Positions 55,058 through 64,000 are shown, counted from the stretch's first letter. The stretch is 64,000 nucleotides of DNA from Brevibacillus sp. SYP-B805 (GCF_011059135.1 NZ_JAALGD010000005.1:77629-141628), one strand, 5' to 3'. Notes: a model not told the origin generated them from the sequence alone. Numbers and translations are program-made.

Positions 55058-56989
55058 TTATCCCTGGATAAACTTGAACGTGTCGTTTAACAACAAAGCG
55101 AGCCGCAGCTTTTGACGGGTTTCGGCATCGCTCAGGCGGACCTGCAGGATCTGCTCAATGCGTTCAAGCCGATAGCGCAGTGTATTGTAGTGGATGTGCA
55201 GGCTGGATGCGGTGGCGCGCAGTTCGGATTCGTTTTCCAGAAAGGTTTTCAGCGTTTCCAGCAGATTCCCCGATTGTCGATGCTCGGCGAGCGTGAGCGG
55301 GCGCAGCGTCTCGACGCAAAACGCCCTGATGGCGTCCAGATTGGAAACATCAAGGAGCAGTCCGGCAAGCCCGAAGGATTTGGCCCACACAATGGGTTCC
55401 TGATGACCGAGCCGTTCGTGCCAGGAAAGCGCATTTTTGCATTTGGAAAATTCATGGCGATAGTCACTCGGCTTGCTGCATGGATCGCTGATGACGGTGA
55501 ATACTTTTGCCTGCGGTAAAGACGCCTTGATCAGCGCATGGATTTCTTCGGCCCCTTTCATGAGGGTTTCCTGATTGGCGATCGCGGCCACCAGGCAGGT
55601 ATTGTCCACCGTTGACAGGGGAAATCTCGACACATCCAAAGTCAATTGGACCGAATTTAACACCCGGTTGACAATTTCCTGTTGGGACGGAGGAAGAGAG
55701 TCGGTCATACACATGCTGACAATCAGATGACACGGTTTCCAGAGATTAATCCCGAGATGCTTGGCCCGTTCGCCCAGGACCGCTTCCTGTTCACCCTGGA
55801 ATAGCAGTTGATGCAGAAGTGCGGTACGCAGATAAAATGTGTTGATCCTTTTGATCTCCTTGGTGCTGATTGCCAGAGCAAGCAGCGTCGTCGCCCGTTC
55901 GATGGCGATCCGGTCGATTTCGTCGTACTCTTCATCGGCAGGACGTACGGTGGCCAAGATGCCAACCAGAACATGGTTGCTGACGATGGAGGAACACATG
56001 ATGTGAAAGTTGGATTGTTCCATAAAAAAGCAGTTGACGATACTGTTCTGTTCCGAAAGCGTATGGATGCCATTTTTTGCCTGGCGGACGATCGCGGAGA
56101 TGACCTCCGGGTTCAAACGAGCGTGCGGGTGGTTGCGGTGCAGAATATGGCCGGATGCATCAAGAAACCAAGTCTCGCAAGACAACAGAAGCGATAAGGA
56201 ACGAATGACAGACTCGACGGCTTCCTTCTGAAGCGCCGCTTCACTCAGCTGTTGATGCACGCGAATCAGACGCTGGGATTGGTCATAAAGCTGCGCATTG
56301 CGAATGGCTACGCTGGCCAAACTGGCTAAACTCGCCAGGAAATCGATTTCTTCCTCCGTGAATTCCCTGTGCGTGCGCATGGCAGCGTACAGCACCCCGA
56401 TCACGTCAGCCCCCAACAGGAGTGGGACGGCAATGGCAGAAATAATCCCCTCGTAATCGATGGCAGCTTCTACATTAGGGTCTCTGCGGGTTTCATGCGG
56501 GTAGTCTGTAAACGAGTGGGGGCGCTTCGTCAGGACAACGCGCCCTCCGATTCCTTGGCCCAGGCGTTGTTCCACGCCGATCAAGTTGGGGCTGCTGCCG
56601 GATGAAGCGCGGATGGTGATCGTCTGTTTTTTTTCATTGTACAAGGCAATATAGCCGATATCGGTCTGCAGCAGCAGGCGCACCGTCTCGCAAACTCGAT
56701 GGAGAACTTGCTGAAGCGGAGCCAAAGAAGCAATGTCAAGCGTTAGCTGTTGGAGAGCGATACTGCGCGCCATTTCCTCTCGCGGACGAGCTGTCCGCTG
56801 TTTCCGTTTCTCCAAAGCGAGGAGAAAATGGCTGATCGCATCCCGGAGACAGTCCGGGAGCGAATGCATGTCCAGCGAGAGATGCTCTGACGATACTTCT
56901 CCTTCCTGCTCCACCAACGTTGTCAATTCTTCCATAAAATCCGCCATTTCCAGCACCGATATCTTATCAAGTGTTGACAATTGAACCAC
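55058..56989 (-). CDS. GAF-domain PucR-family transcriptional regulator
   Basis: A 643-residue regulator. A GAF domain occupies about residues 95-240 (LQQVLHRVCETVRLLLQTDIGYIALYNEKKQTITIRASSG, GIGGRVVLTKRP, IISAIAVPLLLGADVIGVLYAAMR), followed by a middle ligand-like domain and the C-terminal PucR helix-turn-helix (SLHIHYNTLRYRLERIEQIL) near residue 600. Such proteins activate catabolic genes on binding a substrate or CoA ester. It is divergent from the ligase-thiolase-transporter operon and probably controls it. The GTG start at 56989 has no clear ribosome site; ATG 56947 is an alternative. Confidence 0.85.
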   Translation of the reverse strand: MVQLSTLDKISVLEMADFMEELTTLVEQEGEVSSEHLSLDMHSLPDCLRDAISHFLLALEKRKQRTARPREEMARSIALQQLTLDIASLAPLQQVLHRVCETVRLLLQTDIGYIALYNEKKQTITIRASSGSSPNLIGVEQRLGQGIGGRVVLTKRPHSFTDYPHETRRDPNVEAAIDYEGIISAIAVPLLLGADVIGVLYAAMRTHREFTEEEIDFLASLASLASVAIRNAQLYDQSQRLIRVHQQLSEAALQKEAVESVIRSLSLLLSCETWFLDASGHILHRNHPHARLNPEVISAIVRQAKNGIHTLSEQNSIVNCFFMEQSNFHIMCSSIVSNHVLVGILATVRPADEEYDEIDRIAIERATTLLALAISTKEIKRINTFYLRTALLHQLLFQGEQEAVLGERAKHLGINLWKPCHLIVSMCMTDSLPPSQQEIVNRVLNSVQLTLDVSRFPLSTVDNTCLVAAIANQETLMKGAEEIHALIKASLPQAKVFTVISDPCSKPSDYRHEFSKCKNALSWHERLGHQEPIVWAKSFGLAGLLLDVSNLDAIRAFCVETLRPLTLAEHRQSGNLLETLKTFLENESELRATASSLHIHYNTLRYRLERIEQILQVRLSDAETRQKLRLALLLNDTFKFIQG

Positions 56990-57140
56990 CCAACTTTTGT
57001 AGAATATTTACATATTACATTTGCAATTTTAATGATATTCTGACAATAAGAGAATAACAAGTTTAGATATTTGGAAGACGAAACCATCGATCCCCTTTAG
57101 GTTGGGCAATGATCGAGGGTGGATGCAGGGAGGGACGAAC

Positions 57141-58721
57141 ATGGCAGCGATGAACCTCGGTTATCTGTTATACCGTTCGGCAGCAGCATATCCGGATCAT
57201 CCGGCCATCATTCACGGCGACGCGGTGCTGACGTACCGGGAGTGCAACGAGCGCGTCAACCGGGTTGGGAGTGCACTGCGCCGGCTTGGCCTGGAGCCGG
57301 GGGACCGGGTGGCCATCTTTTCGCCGAACCGCCCGGAGATCCTGGAGGTGCTGTTTGCGACGTGGAAGGCAGGCCTGGCAGCCGTCCCGATGAACTTTCG
57401 CCTCCATCGGGACGAGGTACGCTACATTTTGAACCACAGTGAAGCCAAGGTGCTTGTGTATGCGGGAGTGTACCAGGATGATATTGACCGCATCACCGGG
57501 GATCTGACCGCGACCCGTATTGCCGTCTGCCTGGATGGCCCAGGAGAGAACGGGCGGAATGATGCCTTAACGGTGCTTGCGTATGATGAACTGCTGAAAC
57601 AAGGGGATAACGCAGAATGGGTGGAGCCGGTGGAGGGAGACGACCTGGCATGGCTCTTTTATACCTCGGGTACCACGGGTCGGCCCAAAGGGGCCATGCT
57701 GACCCACCGTATTCTGCTGCTGGCGGCTCTGAACACCTGTGCAGACATCTATCCGTTCGGGCACGGCGATATCGGGCTGCATGCGGCACCGCTCAGCCAT
57801 GGTTCTGGCCTCTATTCCCTCCCTCTTATCGCCAAGGGGGGGACAAACGTAATCTTTCCCGCTTCGCGCTTTGATCCGGAAACGGTGTTTGCGTTGATTG
57901 AAAAACACCGGATTACCGTGCTGCCGTTTATGGCCCCAACCATGGTGAAGCGGCTGATTGAATCGGAAGCGCGAACCAGGTACGACTTGCGCAGCCTTCA
58001 GTGCATCATATACGGCGGTGCCCCCATGTACGTGGAGGATCTGACAGCAGGGCTGAAGGCTTTCGGGCCGGTGTTCGCGCAGGTTTACGGGCAAGGCGAA
58101 TGTCCCATGACGATTACCGGCCTGGGCCGTGACGAGCACAACCTGCATCAACCCGAACGGCTTGCCTCTGCCGGTACAGCCAGGATGGGCGTGCAGGTAT
58201 GCATTCAGGACGCGGAAGGAAACAGGCTGCCGCCGGGGCGCATCGGAGAGATAGCCGCGCGCAGCGAGCTGGTGATGAAGGGGTACTGGCACAACCCGGA
58301 GGCTACCTCGGAGGCGATTGTAAACGGGTGGCTGCGTACAGGCGATGTCGGGTACATGGACGAGCACGGTTACCTCTATATTCTGGACCGCACGAAAGAC
58401 ATGATCATCAGCGGCGGCAACAATATCTACCCCCGCGAAGTGGAAGAGGTGCTGTTGTGTCATCCTGCCGTACAGGAGGTTTGCGTCTTCGGCGTCCCGG
58501 ACCCGGAATGGGGGGAGGCGGTAAAGGCAGTTGTCGTGCTGAGGCCTGGGCACGAGGCCGCAGAAGAGGAGCTGATTGCGTTTTGCCGGGATCACCTGGC
58601 CAGCTACAAGAAGCCTCGGTCCGTAGACTTCCTCGAGGAACTGCCAAAGAACGCCTATGGCAAGGTGCTCAAGCGTGAACTGCGTGCCAGGTACTGGGAA
58701 GGGAATGCGCGCCTGGTATAA
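57141..58721 (+). CDS. AMP-dependent acyl-CoA ligase
   Basis: A 526-residue ANL-superfamily ligase that activates a carboxylic acid with ATP and CoA. The P-loop is YTSGTTGRPKGAMLTH near residue 175, the aromatic/Gly motif YGQGECPMT near 325, GRIGEIAARSELVMKGYWHNPEAT, the hinge DRTKDMIISGGNNIYPREVEE near 435, and the catalytic Lys in KNAYGKVLKREL near 513. It resembles long-chain or aromatic acid ligases; substrate uncertain. ATG 57141 follows GGGAGGG. First gene of the four-gene catabolic operon. Confidence 0.9.
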   Translation: MAAMNLGYLLYRSAAAYPDHPAIIHGDAVLTYRECNERVNRVGSALRRLGLEPGDRVAIFSPNRPEILEVLFATWKAGLAAVPMNFRLHRDEVRYILNHSEAKVLVYAGVYQDDIDRITGDLTATRIAVCLDGPGENGRNDALTVLAYDELLKQGDNAEWVEPVEGDDLAWLFYTSGTTGRPKGAMLTHRILLLAALNTCADIYPFGHGDIGLHAAPLSHGSGLYSLPLIAKGGTNVIFPASRFDPETVFALIEKHRITVLPFMAPTMVKRLIESEARTRYDLRSLQCIIYGGAPMYVEDLTAGLKAFGPVFAQVYGQGECPMTITGLGRDEHNLHQPERLASAGTARMGVQVCIQDAEGNRLPPGRIGEIAARSELVMKGYWHNPEATSEAIVNGWLRTGDVGYMDEHGYLYILDRTKDMIISGGNNIYPREVEEVLLCHPAVQEVCVFGVPDPEWGEAVKAVVVLRPGHEAAEEELIAFCRDHLASYKKPRSVDFLEELPKNAYGKVLKRELRARYWEGNARLV

Positions 58722-58764
58722 CCGTTGCTGCAGGTTCAATTCGATAGCGGGAGGGTGAAGTGGA

Positions 58765-59925
58765 ATGCGTCAGGTATCGATCATCGGAGTGGGGTGCACG
58801 CCGTTTGGCAAGCTGAAAGGGCGGTCGATCAAGGATCTTGCCCTGGAAGCATGTCGAGAGGCATTGTCTGACGCCGGCGTTGCCCCTTCCCAAATTGAAG
58901 CCTTTTACCTCGGCAACTTCGCCGGGGGCATGCTGGCACGGCAGGAGCTTACCGCTGCTTTGGTGGCCGGAGCCCTCGGGATTGGCGCGGTACCGGCCAC
59001 ACGGGTGGAAGGAGCGTGTGCGTCGGGCGGAATCGCGCTTCGCCATGGCTATCTGATGATCGCCGCAGGCTGCTGCGACGTGGTGTTGGTGGCCGGGGTG
59101 GAGAAGATGACGCAGGCCGGCACAGAAGAGGTGACAGCGGCGCTGACCGCAGCGGCCGACCGGCAGGCTGAGGGCTCTACCGGGCTTTCCTTTCCCGGGT
59201 TCTTTGCCGCTGTGGCCCGTCGTTATATGCACGAATATGGAGCCACACTGGACCACCTCTCTGCCGTTGCTTACAAAAGCCGGGAGAACGCCCAGCGAAA
59301 CCCGCGGGCCCACTTCTACGGAAAGCCGGCTGCCCTTGACGCAATCAGCCATTCCCGGCTGATTGCCGATCCCCTTCGGCTGTACGACTGCTCCCCCATC
59401 AGCGACGGCGCAAGCGCGTTGGTATTGGTGGCAAGCGAGCGGGCCAAGGAGTTTGGCGGCCAGCCTGTCGACATCCTTGGTTCGGCCCAGGCCACAGGCA
59501 GCACCACGATCCAGGAGATGGACGACCTGTGCAGCCTGCAGGCGGTGGTGAAGGCGGCCAGCCAGGCTTACGAACAGGCCGGGGTGGGGCCCGAGGACGT
59601 TGACGTGGCCGAAGTGCACGACTGCTTCAGCATCGCCGAACTGATCGCGCTGGAGGATCTGGGGATAATGCCTCGGGGAGAAGCCGGCCCCCGCGCTGCG
59701 GCAGGGGAGACCAGGGTGGGGGGACGGGTGGCGGTGAATCCTTCGGGCGGCCTCCTTTCCAAGGGGCACCCGATCGGAGCTACAGGCGTGGCCCAAGTGT
59801 TCGAGGTGGTGCGGCAGCTGCGGGGGGAGGCTGATAACCAGGTTCCGCATGCGCGCATCGGTCTCACGCATAACGTGGGCGGCTGCGGCGGAGTTGCGAC
59901 GGTTCATATCCTGGGAGCGAGGTGA
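58765..59925 (+). CDS. SCP2-type thiolase
   Basis: A 386-residue thiolase of the SCP-x/nonspecific-lipid-transfer type. The acyl-accepting Cys is in EGACASGG near residue 89, the His of the HDCFSIAE motif near 290, GGLLSKGHPIGATG near 333, and the end NVGGCGGVATV. It cleaves or forms 3-oxoacyl-CoA bonds, usually together with a DUF35 protein, which is the next gene. AGGGTGAAGTGGA precedes the ATG, and the gene is 43 bases after the ligase gene. Confidence 0.9.
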   Translation: MRQVSIIGVGCTPFGKLKGRSIKDLALEACREALSDAGVAPSQIEAFYLGNFAGGMLARQELTAALVAGALGIGAVPATRVEGACASGGIALRHGYLMIAAGCCDVVLVAGVEKMTQAGTEEVTAALTAAADRQAEGSTGLSFPGFFAAVARRYMHEYGATLDHLSAVAYKSRENAQRNPRAHFYGKPAALDAISHSRLIADPLRLYDCSPISDGASALVLVASERAKEFGGQPVDILGSAQATGSTTIQEMDDLCSLQAVVKAASQAYEQAGVGPEDVDVAEVHDCFSIAELIALEDLGIMPRGEAGPRAAAGETRVGGRVAVNPSGGLLSKGHPIGATGVAQVFEVVRQLRGEADNQVPHARIGLTHNVGGCGGVATVHILGAR

Positions 59926-59932
59926 GCAGGAC

Positions 59933-60325
59933 ATGGGACATGACGCCATTCAATTTCCGGTTTTGCGCTGCAGCGGCTGCGGCCGGGCACAGCTGTCCGG
60001 CAGGATCGTCTGCCGCTTCTGCGGTGGGACGAACTTGCAGGAAGACAGCCTGCCGCCGGAGGCCGTGCTGGAAACCTACACCCGCATCCGCGTGCCGCCG
60101 GTGGAGTTTGTTGAGCAAGCTCCTTATGTTGTGCTGGTGGCCCGCATGGGTGAAGGGGTCCGGGTTACCGGCCGCCTGTTGGGGGATCAGGAGGCCGAAC
60201 TGCCGATCGGCGCCCCCTTGCAGTTCGTGCGGCGGGATGAGATTGCAGCGTGGTTTGCGCCAGTCCAGGAATCCGCCACAGCAGTTGGACAGGCAGGGGA
60301 CGAGGATGTGATGCAGCCTTGTTGA
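59933..60325 (+). CDS. DUF35 (Zn-ribbon/OB-fold) acyl-CoA-associated protein
   Basis: A 130-residue protein with a rubredoxin-like zinc ribbon (CSGCGR near residue 13, CRFCGG near 28) followed by an OB-fold (TYTRIRVPPVEFVEQAPYVVLVARM, GVRVTGRLLG). DUF35 proteins form complexes with SCP2 thiolases and related enzymes and are needed for their activity. The start ATG is 7 bases after the thiolase stop, consistent with a heterodimer. The frame is open upstream inside the thiolase gene, but family proteins begin here. Confidence 0.88.
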   Translation: MGHDAIQFPVLRCSGCGRAQLSGRIVCRFCGGTNLQEDSLPPEAVLETYTRIRVPPVEFVEQAPYVVLVARMGEGVRVTGRLLGDQEAELPIGAPLQFVRRDEIAAWFAPVQESATAVGQAGDEDVMQPC

Positions 60326-60400
60326 TCATGATGCCAACAGCCGCACCGTTTACATGGGCCGCAGTCTTACCATAACAGTTACAGGAGAGGAGGAAGTGCT

Positions 60401-61693
60401 TTGAATATCCGTGTCCTCTTTGCCAGCATTTCTGGTTCGATCATCGAGTGGTATGATTTTTATCTGTATGGTTCAGCTACCGGCTTGGTTTTTTCCACGC
60501 TGTTCTTTCCAACCCAGGATCCTGCCATCTCGCTTATTCTCGCCTTTTCCACCTTCGGAGTCGGCTATGCCGCCCGGCCAATCGGCAGCGTCTTGTTCGG
60601 CCACCTGGGCGACCGCGTGGGGCGAAAGGCGGCACTCATTTATACGCTTGTCGGCATGGGAGTCAGTTCGACGTTGATTGGGTTGCTTCCTACCTATGAA
60701 ACTGCCGGTCTGATCGCCCCCCTTTTATTGGTCTTCCTGCGGCTGATCCAGGGAATCGCATTGGGCGGCGAATGGGGGGGAGCCATCCTGTTGGCGACAG
60801 AATCCGCGCCAAAAGGAGTTCGCGGGCTGTACGGTTCGATTCCTCAGCTGGGGGTGCCGATCGGGTTGGTTACCGGGACCTTAAGCTTTTCGCTGATCAG
60901 CCACTGGACGACCAACGAGCAGTTTTTGAGCTGGGGGTGGCGCATTCCCTTCCTCTTTAGTATCGTGCTCGTCAGTTTGGCCATCTGGATCCGAAGCGGC
61001 ATCGAGGAAACCCCTGTTTTTCAAGAGCAGAAGGAAAGCGGCGATATCGCGCGGGTGCCCATCATTGAAACGATTCGCAGCGACTGGAAAAACGTGCTGC
61101 GTGCAATCGGCTTGAAACTGGGCGACGGGTTCCTCAACGTCTTCACGATGTCTTATGTGATTACTTTTGCGACCGCTTACCTGAATTACTCCCGTGATAT
61201 TGCCCTGAATGCATTGACGATCGGGTGTGCCACCATGCTCGTCACAATCCCGATCATCGGATATATTTCTGATTTTATCGGGCGCAAGCGCATCTATATC
61301 GGAGGGCTGATGCTGCTCTTCCTGCTCTCTGTTCCTTATTTTTCCCTGATCGGAAAAGGGGCCGGCTGGTTGTATGTCATGCAGGTGGTCATGCTTGGAA
61401 TCATCTGGGGAGCTATTTTTTCCACGCAGGGAACCTATTTTTCCGAACTGTTTCCGCCGAAAGTCCGCTATACCGGGTTATCGGTCGGCTATCAGATCGC
61501 GGCCGCCATTGTCGGTTTCGGACCGCTGATCTGGACATCCATGGCGAAATCGTACGGTCCATCGCCGTGGATATTTGGCGGATTCATGATGGCAGGCATC
61601 GCCATCAGCCTGGCATTAAGCCTGTTCACCCCGGAGACCAGGGGCATCGCCTACTCGCGTTCCATGGCTTCCGTACTATCCAAAGATTCGTAG
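60401..61693 (+). CDS. MHS-family MFS metabolite:proton symporter
   Basis: A 430-residue transporter with 12 helices of the metabolite:H+ symporter branch (ShiA, KgtP, ProP, YhjE). Family landmarks are GSIIEWYDFYLYGSATGLVF at the N-terminus, ARPIGSVLFGHLGDRVGRKAAL, LRLIQGIALGGEWGGAILLATE and GYISDFIGRKRIYIGG. It probably imports the organic acid used by the ligase. Translation begins at TTG after GAGGAGG, 75 bases after the DUF35 gene. Confidence 0.9.
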   Translation: MNIRVLFASISGSIIEWYDFYLYGSATGLVFSTLFFPTQDPAISLILAFSTFGVGYAARPIGSVLFGHLGDRVGRKAALIYTLVGMGVSSTLIGLLPTYETAGLIAPLLLVFLRLIQGIALGGEWGGAILLATESAPKGVRGLYGSIPQLGVPIGLVTGTLSFSLISHWTTNEQFLSWGWRIPFLFSIVLVSLAIWIRSGIEETPVFQEQKESGDIARVPIIETIRSDWKNVLRAIGLKLGDGFLNVFTMSYVITFATAYLNYSRDIALNALTIGCATMLVTIPIIGYISDFIGRKRIYIGGLMLLFLLSVPYFSLIGKGAGWLYVMQVVMLGIIWGAIFSTQGTYFSELFPPKVRYTGLSVGYQIAAAIVGFGPLIWTSMAKSYGPSPWIFGGFMMAGIAISLALSLFTPETRGIAYSRSMASVLSKDS

Positions 61694-61719
61694 GGATGGG
61701 ATCTATGCACAGCAGATCA

Positions 61720-61773
61720 GCGGGTAACCGCCGGCGGCAGCGCAATGCTGCCCGGGGTGCCCGCTTTATTTTT
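61720..61773 (+). terminator. Terminator after MHS transporter gene
   Basis: GCGGG (61720-61724) closes with CCCGC (61760-61764) around an inner GGCAGC/GCTGCC hairpin, followed by TTTATTTTT. It ends the catabolic operon. Confidence 0.6.
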
Positions 61774-61825
61774 CCATGACTGCGGAAAGGGGGGCACTTC
61801 ACACGCTGCGGAGACGCCTCAGCCG

Positions 61826-62443
61826 TCAAGGGAGAAAAGGGAGGTTGGCTGCCATATAGACCGCGACCAGCCAGATGATCACCGCCGAGATACGGTTGAG
61901 AGAACGGATCAGGCGGCCGGATGTATCCAGCCTTCCCGCCGTTCTGCCGGCAAGGGAAAGGGTGAAGAACCAGACCCAGGAGACCAGGATGCAGGCGATG
62001 GTAAACCCCCATTTCTCGCTGCCCCCGTAACCAAGCGAGCTGGTTCCGATTACGCCGATGGTATCCAGGATGGCGTGCGGGTTGAAAAGGGAGACAGAGG
62101 CGGCGAACACCACCTGCTTTTTGGCCGAAAAGCTGCCATGCGTCTCCCCGTTGATGCCGGGCCTGCTGTTCCAGGTGAGCCAGCCCATGTACGCCAGAAA
62201 ACAGAATCCCGCCGCAAACAGGATCGTCTTGATCCACGTAAAGGTGAGCACGACAAGGGAGACGCCCATCACAGCAAGCAGAATCAGGAGCGTGTCGCAC
62301 AATGCCGCCGTAATCACCACGGGCATTGCCCGGACAAGGGACGGCTGTGCGGCTCCCTGATTAAAGACAAACACATTTTGGGCGCCGAGCGGCAGAATCA
62401 GTCCCAAGGCAAGAACGAGTCCATGTATGAATGCTTCCAACAC
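61826..62443 (-). CDS. LysE/ArgO-family amino acid exporter
   Basis: A 205-residue exporter with six helices. The family signature is GLILPLGAQNVFVFNQGA near residue 12, and FNPHAILDTIGVIG near 125 is typical of LysE/ArgO/YisU members that export basic amino acids. GTG 62443 is 6 bases from GGAGGG; TTG 62440 is an alternative. It is divergent from a MocR-type regulator gene, a usual pairing for exporter control. Confidence 0.88.
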   Translation of the reverse strand: MLEAFIHGLVLALGLILPLGAQNVFVFNQGAAQPSLVRAMPVVITAALCDTLLILLAVMGVSLVVLTFTWIKTILFAAGFCFLAYMGWLTWNSRPGINGETHGSFSAKKQVVFAASVSLFNPHAILDTIGVIGTSSLGYGGSEKWGFTIACILVSWVWFFTLSLAGRTAGRLDTSGRLIRSLNRISAVIIWLVAVYMAANLPFLP

Positions 62444-62508
62444 GCGTATCCCTCCAGGCAAAGGTTCTTTTCCCAGCTTAAAGAAAATGGCCGCCGCTGT
62501 CTCCAGCC

Positions 62509-62536
62509 AATTGGTTTGCAAGGACCCCAACCAATT
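62509..62536. promoter_or_regulatory. Inverted repeat AATTGGTT-N12-AACCAATT between lysE-like and mocR-like genes
   Basis: Perfect 8-bp arms (62509-62516 and 62529-62536) that overlap the promoter of the MocR-type gene; a likely operator for autoregulation and control of the divergent exporter. Confidence 0.6.
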
Positions 62537-62544
62537 TGTACAAT
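62516..62544 (+). promoter_or_regulatory. Promoter of mocR-type gene
   Basis: TTGCAA (62516-62521), a 17-base spacer and TACAAT (62539-62544), 31 bases before the ATG. Confidence 0.65.
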
Positions 62545-62574
62545 AGACGAAAAATAAGCGGAGGAGGGATGGGC

Positions 62575-64000
62575 ATGGCGCAGTGGATGGCGGACTGGCA
62601 GCCGGACAAGCGCGCGCCGGTTCCTTTGTATCGGCAGATCATCCGGTATATTCGGAACAAGATCACCAACGGGGAGTGGCCGGTGGGCAGCCGGATTCCG
62701 ACGCAGCGGGAGCTTGCCCAGGCGTTCGGCGTCAATCGCAGCACGGTGATCACCGCCCTGGAGGAGCTGAAAGCGGAAGGGCTTCTGGAAGCGGTGGAGG
62801 GGAGCGGCACGCGGGTGTCCCCCCTGTCGTGGGCGGCCAAACTGTCGCCGATGCCGCCGGATTGGCGCTCCTATGTGGAAGCCGGCATTCATCAGCCCAA
62901 TCTGCCCACCATCCAGGAGATTAACAGGGCCGAACATGACCCCGCCATCATCAGGCTGGGAACGGGTGAGCTGTCGCCGGATCTCCTGCCGGTGGATCTG
63001 CTGGAGACCATCCTTCGCCGGCTGCCGCGCAAGATGATGAATCTGGGTTACTCGGAGCCCAAGGGACTTTACGCCCTGCGGCAGCAGATCAGCGAGCATC
63101 TGCGCGGCTTCGGGATCGAGGCGTCCCCGTCCGCCATTCTGGTCGTCTCCGGTGCCCTGCAGGCGCTGCAGCTCATCTCCGTGGGGCTGCTGCAGCGCGG
63201 CTCCACCGTCTTTGTGGAGAAACCCTCGTACCTCTATTCGCTGCATGTGTTCCAATCGACGGAGATGAGATTGTTTGGCGTGCCGATGGATGATGACGGC
63301 ATACAGACGGAGTGGATCGTCCGGCACAAACGCCTGCAAAACGGGGCGCTGCTCTATACCATTCCCTCCTTTCACAACCCGACGGGCATCGTGATGACGG
63401 AGGAGCGGCGGCGGCAGCTGATGGACGTGTGCGAAAAGGAGCGGCTCCCCATTCTCGAGGATGATGTTTATCGCGAGCTGTGGCTGGATGCGCCCGTTCC
63501 TCCGCCGTTAAAGGCACGGGATAAAAACGGACTGGTCCTCTATGTGGGCAGCATGTCCAAATGCGTGAGCCCGGGCCTGCGGATCGGATGGGTGGTCGGG
63601 CCGGAGCCGGTGATTGACCGGCTGGCCGATGTGAAGATGCAGACGGATTACGGCTCCAGTGCGCTGTCCCAGCTGGCGGCAGCGGAGTGGCTGGCGAGCG
63701 GCGTCCATCAGCAGCGTCTGGAACGGGTGCGAGCGGGACTGAGGGAGCGCCGGGCGATCGCCCTGCAGGCACTGGACGCCTGCTTTTCCGATCTGGCCAG
63801 CTGGCGTGTACCGCAGGGCGGGTTTTATCTCTGGGTGAAACTGCATCAGCCGATCTCCATGCGGCAGCTGTTTGAGATGGCCTTGGCGGAAGGCATCCTG
63901 CTCAATCCCGGCCATGTATACCATCGAAGCGCCGATCGGCATCTGCGCCTCTCCTACGCGTATGCGGACCCGCAGCAGCTGTGGAGCGGCATCCACCGAA
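62575..64000 (+). CDS. MocR-type GntR regulator with aminotransferase domain (partial, 3' end missing)
   Basis: 475 codons are present, without a stop, so the gene runs off the window. An N-terminal winged helix-turn-helix of the GntR type covers about residues 18-85 (PLYRQIIRYIRNKI, IPTQRELAQAFGVNRSTVITALEEL). A class I aminotransferase fold follows, with the PLP lysine in SMSKCVSPGLRIGW near residue 330, HNPTGIV, and DDVYREL. Such MocR proteins sense PLP-linked amino compounds and often control a neighbouring exporter. ATG 62575 is spaced 6 bases from GAGGAGGG; ATG 62569 abuts it. Confidence 0.9.
   Translation, partial: MAQWMADWQPDKRAPVPLYRQIIRYIRNKITNGEWPVGSRIPTQRELAQAFGVNRSTVITALEELKAEGLLEAVEGSGTRVSPLSWAAKLSPMPPDWRSYVEAGIHQPNLPTIQEINRAEHDPAIIRLGTGELSPDLLPVDLLETILRRLPRKMMNLGYSEPKGLYALRQQISEHLRGFGIEASPSAILVVSGALQALQLISVGLLQRGSTVFVEKPSYLYSLHVFQSTEMRLFGVPMDDDGIQTEWIVRHKRLQNGALLYTIPSFHNPTGIVMTEERRRQLMDVCEKERLPILEDDVYRELWLDAPVPPPLKARDKNGLVLYVGSMSKCVSPGLRIGWVVGPEPVIDRLADVKMQTDYGSSALSQLAAAEWLASGVHQQRLERVRAGLRERRAIALQALDACFSDLASWRVPQGGFYLWVKLHQPISMRQLFEMALAEGILLNPGHVYHRSADRHLRLSYAYADPQQLWSGIHR

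Overview
The window is ordinary low-GC-lineage (Bacillales-type) chromosome with a fairly high G+C content. Strong AGGAGG-type ribosome sites, frequent TTG and GTG starts, intrinsic terminators after most units, an AddAB/SbcCD repair cluster, a caa3 oxidase operon with lipoprotein CtaC, and recognisable GlnR/TnrA and CcpA-type sites all point to a Firmicute of the Brevibacillus/Paenibacillaceae kind. The genus is inference only. No rRNA, tRNA, CRISPR array or intact insertion sequence was seen.

Layout. 1-1.8 kb: a DMT-type efflux protein and a convergent short-chain dehydrogenase. 2.1-9.8 kb: the caa3 cytochrome oxidase operon (ctaC, D, E, F, G and a DUF420 assembly protein), then heme A synthesis (ctaB, ctaA) from its own consensus-like promoter. 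9.77-10.03 kb: an unexplained imperfect palindrome of about 255 bp. 10.3-22.5 kb: sbcD-sbcC-addB-addA, double-strand-break processing. 22.6-29.4 kb: lipase, amino acid permease, an SDR / divergent QueA paralogue / VOC unit, a frameshifted secreted protein, a NUDIX hydrolase and a DUF402 protein. 29.4-33.4 kb: a MacA/HlyD-like adaptor, ABC ATPase, ABC-2 permease and TetR regulator, with a clear promoter and palindromic operator. 33.5-37.6 kb: purU, a YitT-family membrane protein, and a scoA-scoB-esterase operon with a cre-like site.

37.7-38.5 kb is an A+T-rich stretch of gene debris, including a P-loop fragment that resembles phage-type zeta kinases and an orphan terminator. 38.5-46.1 kb: VanZ protein, S1-domain stress protein, hydrolase, two small orphan proteins, a glutamate-synthase-like FMN protein, a lone CheY, and a PucR-type regulator beside ald. 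46.3-55.0 kb: an MFS transporter, class 2 pyrD, a TIM-barrel protein, glnA of the I-beta type, panE and ispH around a shared GlnR/TnrA box, a cupredoxin and an aldo/keto reductase.

55.0-61.8 kb is a catabolic island: a GAF-PucR regulator divergent from an acyl-CoA ligase, SCP2-type thiolase, DUF35 partner and MHS-family transporter, probably for uptake and CoA-dependent breakdown of a carboxylic acid. The window closes with a LysE exporter divergent from a MocR-type regulator that runs off the end. The most interesting unexplained items are the 255-bp palindrome, the divergent QueA paralogue, the TIM-barrel protein related to entries labelled abortive infection, the carboxylate cluster lacking beta-oxidation dehydrogenases, and the debris at 37.8 kb.
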